A stretch of DNA of 64,000 bases, from positions 1 to 64,000 of the forward strand of contig QCXZ01000047.1 in the NCBI GenBank assembly GCA_025024175.1, in the 5' to 3' direction. Every line of letters begins with the position of its first letter. Within the stretch, counting starts at the first letter, position 1. Below the pieces are notes generated by a model. It was not told where the DNA came from, made no database searches, and saw nothing but the letters and a program-made list of their open reading frames with translations. The translations under genes and the position numbers were made by a program. Positions 59,861 to 64,000 of the stretch are shown here, one piece after another. This stretch comes from Rhyzopertha dominica. Taxonomy: Eukaryota > Arthropoda > Insecta > Coleoptera > Bostrichidae.

Positions 59861-60306
59861 AGATAGTACTATTTCGCTGTCATTACAGCATTGCCATCCT
59901 AAAATCTCACTTGTATCACATTTGCTTTTTTTTTTAAAAAAAGATGAAGTATCAAAGTAAAATTTTATTTATTTATTTATTTATTACAGGGGGTGCCAAC
60001 AGGCAAGCCCAAAGTGGCACCCACTAGAAAAAAAACATAATTATGCTAAACCTGAGAATAACCAAACGTGAATGTTACATTTAGTGTGTACAAAACTAAT
60101 AAGTCTATCTATATTAGCAAGAAAAAACAGTTATTGATGATAAGCAAAATAGCATAATTAAGTGATAATAATATAAGTATAATATACAGAAAAAAGAAGA
60201 AAAAAATATATACATATATACAATAAGTAAACTATAAAGCATTATGCAATATTCAAACTGTATATAAGAAACATTGCTAAGCTAAGAAAAATTTACAAAC
60301 GAAACA

Positions 60307-61900
60307 CTATTGCCTGAATTTTAATTTACCTAAAGCTCTAAATTTTTTCAAAGAGTTATGGAAAATATCGACGTCAGAACAGTGCGAATTATATAATCTA
60401 GTAATGCGGGCTAAAGGTCCATTACGACCTAAATTGGTTCGGAAGAGATATTCGCGAGATGAGGGTAAAAAACGACTGTTGTACACGGAAACACTTAAGA
60501 AGATACTAGAGAGCAAAGAGGGTGAATCAACTGAGCTATTGATTATTTTGTGGAGAAAAAGCAAATCCGCTACTAATCTTCTCTTTTCTAGGCTCATTAT
60601 GTTGTACATTCGGGTCAGTGTTGTGGCATTTATTAACTCATAGGAACCCACAACTTTAAAATGAAGATACCTTAAAAATTTGTTTTGTACCGACTGCAAT
60701 CTTAATTTGTATATATCATACTGTGGAGACCACTCAACAGATGCAAAATTGAGTCTGCTATATACAAATGCGAAGTACAGGTTTTTTATAACTTCAATAG
60801 AACTAAAATTTTTAGTTGTTCGAATTATAAAGCCCAACATTCTATTTCTGGTCGAAAGTGACTCCCAAATCTTTCACATGAGAAACTGCCTTTATCTTAT
60901 TGTTGTCAAAGTTATAGTCAAAGGAAAATAGTCTAATGTTTCTAGAAAATGTAATAGTACAGCACTTACTGAAATTTAAATAAAGTTTGTTAATTTTACA
61001 GTAATTATAGAATTGACATAGGTCTTTTTGAAATAGTATACAGTCGGAGATATTACTTATGGGAGCGAAGATTTTTAGGTCATCAGCATAAAGAAGAAAA
61101 TTGCAGAATTCAAAACAATGCTTAATATCATTAATATAAATTAAGAACAGCAGAGGCCCCAAAACAGAACCTTGTGGTATACCTGAAGTGACCCAGTAAG
61201 GTGATGATTTAAAACCATTTATCGATATTACTTGAGTTCTGCCGCTAACATACGATGATAACCATCTTAACAAAGTTCCGTGCACACCTATTTTTGACAG
61301 TTTGTGAATTAAAATACAGAGGTCAATTTTATCAAAAGCCTTGCTGAAAGCTGTATAAACAGAATCTACTTGAATCTGATGATCCATGGAATTTAAAATA
61401 AAGTTGCAATATTCTATAAGATTTGTTTCGACAGAACGTTGAGAAAAAAAGCTGTGTTGTTGAGTAAGAATTGATGCTTTCAGGGCCCGAAATAGAACGT
61501 TGTGCACTAGAAGTTCGAGGACTTTACTGAATATATATAGCTTGCTGATAGGGCGGTAATTCGCAACCAAATTTTTGTCACCGTTTTTGTGAATGGGCAA
61601 AACATGGGCTACTTTCCACTGGGAAGGGAATTCGCCCGTTGACAAGGATCGGTTAAAGATCAAAGTGAGAGGCTCACTAAGTGTTGTAGCGCATTTTTTA
61701 ATGAAAAAAGTGGGTATGCCATCCGGCCCTTGTCCCTTACTCTCATCGAGGTTAGACAGGCAGAGCGCAACGCTCTCTTTCGTAAAAGATATGTTGCTGA
61801 TGAGTGCAGACTGAAAATTAGTAAATGAGCAGGGTAGTTGATTGTAAGGTTCAAACGCAGAACGGAAAAATTCAGCGAAAAGTTCACAGATTTCCATCAT
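60307..61900 (-). pseudogene. LINE ORF2 reverse transcriptase, catalytic Asp of motif A missing
   Basis: From 61900 the frame gives about 350 residues: KGQGPDGIPTFFIKKC (residues 55-70), NYRPISKLYIFSKVLE (114-129), motif A region VYTAFSKAFD (181-190), IPQGSVLGPLLFLIYINDI (241-259) and the active-site YADD (271-274). A frame change at about 60841 leads to the second piece (60840-60307) with the thumb region (SRLNFASVEWSP, LQSVQNKFLRYL) typical of LINE ORF2. The motif A acidic residue, normally the D of 'TDFSKAFD', is Ala at residue 184 (61349-61351), so even without the frame break the enzyme should be dead. Confidence 0.8.
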
Positions 61901-61926
61901 CCATCGTTGGCAAACTTATTTCCAAA

Positions 61927-62535
61927 CTATAAGGAAGAGGGAAAACTACCGCGAGACTTTCGATTTGGTATCAAGTTCCATATGTTTTTGGCATTTTTTG
62001 AAATGCTGCTTTCTATTGTTTTAATGTGATTACTATAGTCACTCCTAATAAGTTCTTTAGATCGACGTCTTAATAAACAAAATTTGGCATAGTCCTCGGC
62101 TTTTCTATAACACTTCCACCTTTTATGAAACTTTAATTTCTCTTTTACGACCTTAATTGTACTGGCTTTGAAATAATTAGGAAATTTATGATTAGTAATT
62201 TTTTTCGGAACATGAGTGGAAATTAAATAATGAAGAGTATCGTACAATTGTTAGACCATGTCGTCTAGTTGACAGTTACGAAAGATGTCTTCCCACGAAA
62301 TATTGTTCAGACAGGAATTCACAATATCATAATTACAATTTTTATAATTTAAAATATATGAAAAACCGTTGTCTAGAGTATTTAAACAATAAACAGAGAA
62401 AATAAATTCAATGGTGTTGTGATGCAGATCTTCAGGTACAAATGATGACAGGCAGTGCCTTAGATCCTTAATAACGCACTCACTGTTACAGAGTACAAGC
62501 AAAAACGCGAAATTGATAATGAAATTCACGTTCAC
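61927..62535 (-). pseudogene. LINE ORF2 linker between endonuclease and RT, frameshifted
   Basis: Two frames (62535-62251 and 62247-61927) read into the RT. The second has KLKFHKRWKCYRKAEDYAKF, RRRSKELIRSDYSNHI and NIWNLIPNRK, the basic 'K...W......Y..F...R...K......Y...I' linker of jockey/CR1-type ORF2 proteins. The endonuclease domain is gone. Confidence 0.55.
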
Positions 62536-62559
62536 CGAATGATTTGGTACAGACTACCT

Positions 62560-64000
62560 GCCTAGAATGTTGCGGTACACAACCGCGGAAAGGTAGGTAG
62601 AGGTGTCAGAAAAGCAAAACAAGGGTCGAGCAACTGGTTTAAGGAAAGAAAACTAAGAACTATTAGCTAGATTTATTGTGACAAGGGAATAATGGGGTTT
62701 CAGACTTTTCTCCAAGGAAATTCATTATCTTGTATACCAATTCGTAAAAGAACGGGATTTGGACACCACTTTAAGGATGGGGTGCCTAGTTTGTATTGAT
62801 TTGTAGATATTTAAAAGCGACATCATTAACTCCCAAAGCCGCGTAATTTGCAAGGAAAATATCAACTAACCCGTTTGCGATCAATGAATATTTTAAGTTG
62901 CGAAAGAAAATTCTTGACGAAGTGAAGCTGTATGGAAAATCCACACAAATTTGGAATTTGGGCAAAAACAACCTTCCCATGGATCCCACTAAAGCCAAGG
63001 TAGTGAGTCAAAAATGAAAACCTTGTTTTAGTATTACTAGCGCACCTGACCAGGAACACAACGACTGCATTGTTAGCTAATACTGATGGGCAAACAGGTC
63101 ACCCTCTTATAATTTTTAAACGACCCAACATGTGAGACCAGCGGCAAGCTCCGGATAATATTTATTAGCTAGCTAGCTAGCTTATGCGGCTTCAAGAAAT
63201 ATTTTTAAACTATTTCAAAAATACGCTTTTACAAGCCTATCAGAACCAAAAAACAAGTTCGGGCCATCTATGATGGGCACACGACTTATGTTTCCACAGC
63301 CGTCATAGAAATGGTAAAGCAAAAGAGCGTTGTAGTTCCTACAGCTCATACAACACACCTCCTAGAGCCTCTGTATATTTAGCTCGGTTAAAAGTAGATG
63401 GAACTAAAACTGTTTGCCCAGTTCATCACAGAAACCTAAAGTGACACAGAAGGCGCATCATTTCCAATGGCTGGTATCGTGCAATTCAATAGTGTGGTGG
63501 TTCCAAGAGAAAAAAATTGAATTGTATGCTCTGAAACGGTGAAGGAAACCCAACTCCAAGATAACAGCTGCGACCAGTGTCCTTCATACTTAACCAGGAA
63601 GGTGATCAAATGAAGACATAGAAAAACAAAATCTTTTNAGTATTTCTAATCTTCCACTTCGCTGTNTTCTGCAATNCTAACAATAAGAGGAAAGCCTCAC
63701 CTGTGACCACTCGGCTCCGACNTAGTAACAAGTCTCTGCCTTNTCGATATTCAGACAATGAACAGAAATTCATGNAGCTGATGATGCTANAGAGAAACAG
63801 GTTATTGAAGTTAACAAAAGACTCTTAAGTGTTTTTTGGGGGGGGGGAGGGGAAGGGAGTTCTAGGAAAAATGGTTGTGACTGGCTGATCGAACATTTTA
63901 ATTGCGCAAAAATGAATTTACTTGGTCGGAAATTAAAGAGTAGATGTAGATTCATCAAACGTAGTCAAAGTTCTACCTCCACCGACTTAAGAAACACTAG
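62560..64000. other. No gene recognised
   Basis: Mixed AT-rich sequence with a GCTA microrepeat near 63165-63181, a poly-G tract near 63838 and several ambiguous bases after 63638. Short minus frames at 62786-63059 and 63770-63958 carry no recognisable motif. Confidence 0.4.

Larger units (their letters stand above)
59964..62560 (-). mobile_element. LINE retrotransposon (jockey/CR1-like), 5'-truncated
   Basis: On the minus strand: part of the ORF2 linker (62.5-61.9 kb), the reverse transcriptase (61900-60842), the C-terminal region (60840-60307), an AT-rich 3' UTR, a terminal hairpin (GGGTGCCA/TGGCACCC at 59991-60022) and an (AAAT)n tail at about 59964-59985. The endonuclease domain and 5' end are missing. 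This is the best-preserved retroelement in the window, but it has frame changes near 60841, 61910 and 62249. Confidence 0.8.

Noticed and set aside
1..64000. tRNA or rRNA genes
   Set aside because: I found no convincing cloverleaf with A and B boxes and no conserved rRNA segments by eye; a tRNAscan run would be needed to exclude a degenerate tRNA.

Overview
The window is eukaryotic and almost certainly from an insect. It is AT-rich, its genes are split by GT/AG introns (some only about 50 nt), it holds insect odorant-receptor (7tm_6) exons, and it is dense with decayed transposons typical of insects (piggyBac, a Tc1/mariner relative, jockey/CR1-like LINEs, Penelope-like and LTR fragments). 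I could not assign an order.

The window is three contigs joined by two 100-N gaps (28768-28867 and 48953-49052), and much of it is counted more than once. Bases 13542-28767 return in reverse complement at 33708-48952. Bases 28868-37035 return in reverse complement at 49053-57221. Bases of about 25438-28767 return directly at 49053-52381. The overlaps are terminal (dovetail), so the middle contig, once flipped, bridges the other two. The simplest reading is one locus of about 40.4 kb (1-28767 followed by 52382-64000), with the middle contig placed backwards and not merged.

The genes are odorant receptors. OR-B lies on the minus strand (exons from 14989 down to about 6809). OR-A is divergent on the plus strand (17853-28195, its last exon reappearing at 54572-54637); the full OR-A gene sits in the middle contig on the minus strand (44621-31452). 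A third, OR-C, is a 5' fragment on the minus strand (58397-58134) with a frame-breaking deletion. OR-A and OR-B have the same seven-exon plan with matching phases. Their long introns hold most of the transposons: a piggyBac-like element nested in another mobile gene (OR-B intron 2), and LINE, Penelope-like and ribozyme-bearing pieces (OR-A intron 3).

The most notable element is a 1.2-kb head-to-head array of about 276-bp units at 55549-56751 (also seen as 29337-30539). Each unit has the core of a type I hammerhead self-cleaving ribozyme with a minimal stem III, and the array is flanked by a 14-bp target-site duplication. A diverged single copy lies in OR-A intron 3 and carries compensatory changes in stem I. 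This looks like a retrozyme or non-autonomous Penelope-like element.

The left end (1-5 kb) is a patchwork of dead transposons, and the right end (59.9-62.5 kb) holds a 5'-truncated jockey/CR1-like LINE whose 3' hairpin is shared with a second LINE tail at 9.5 kb. Stretches with no recognised content are listed as such.
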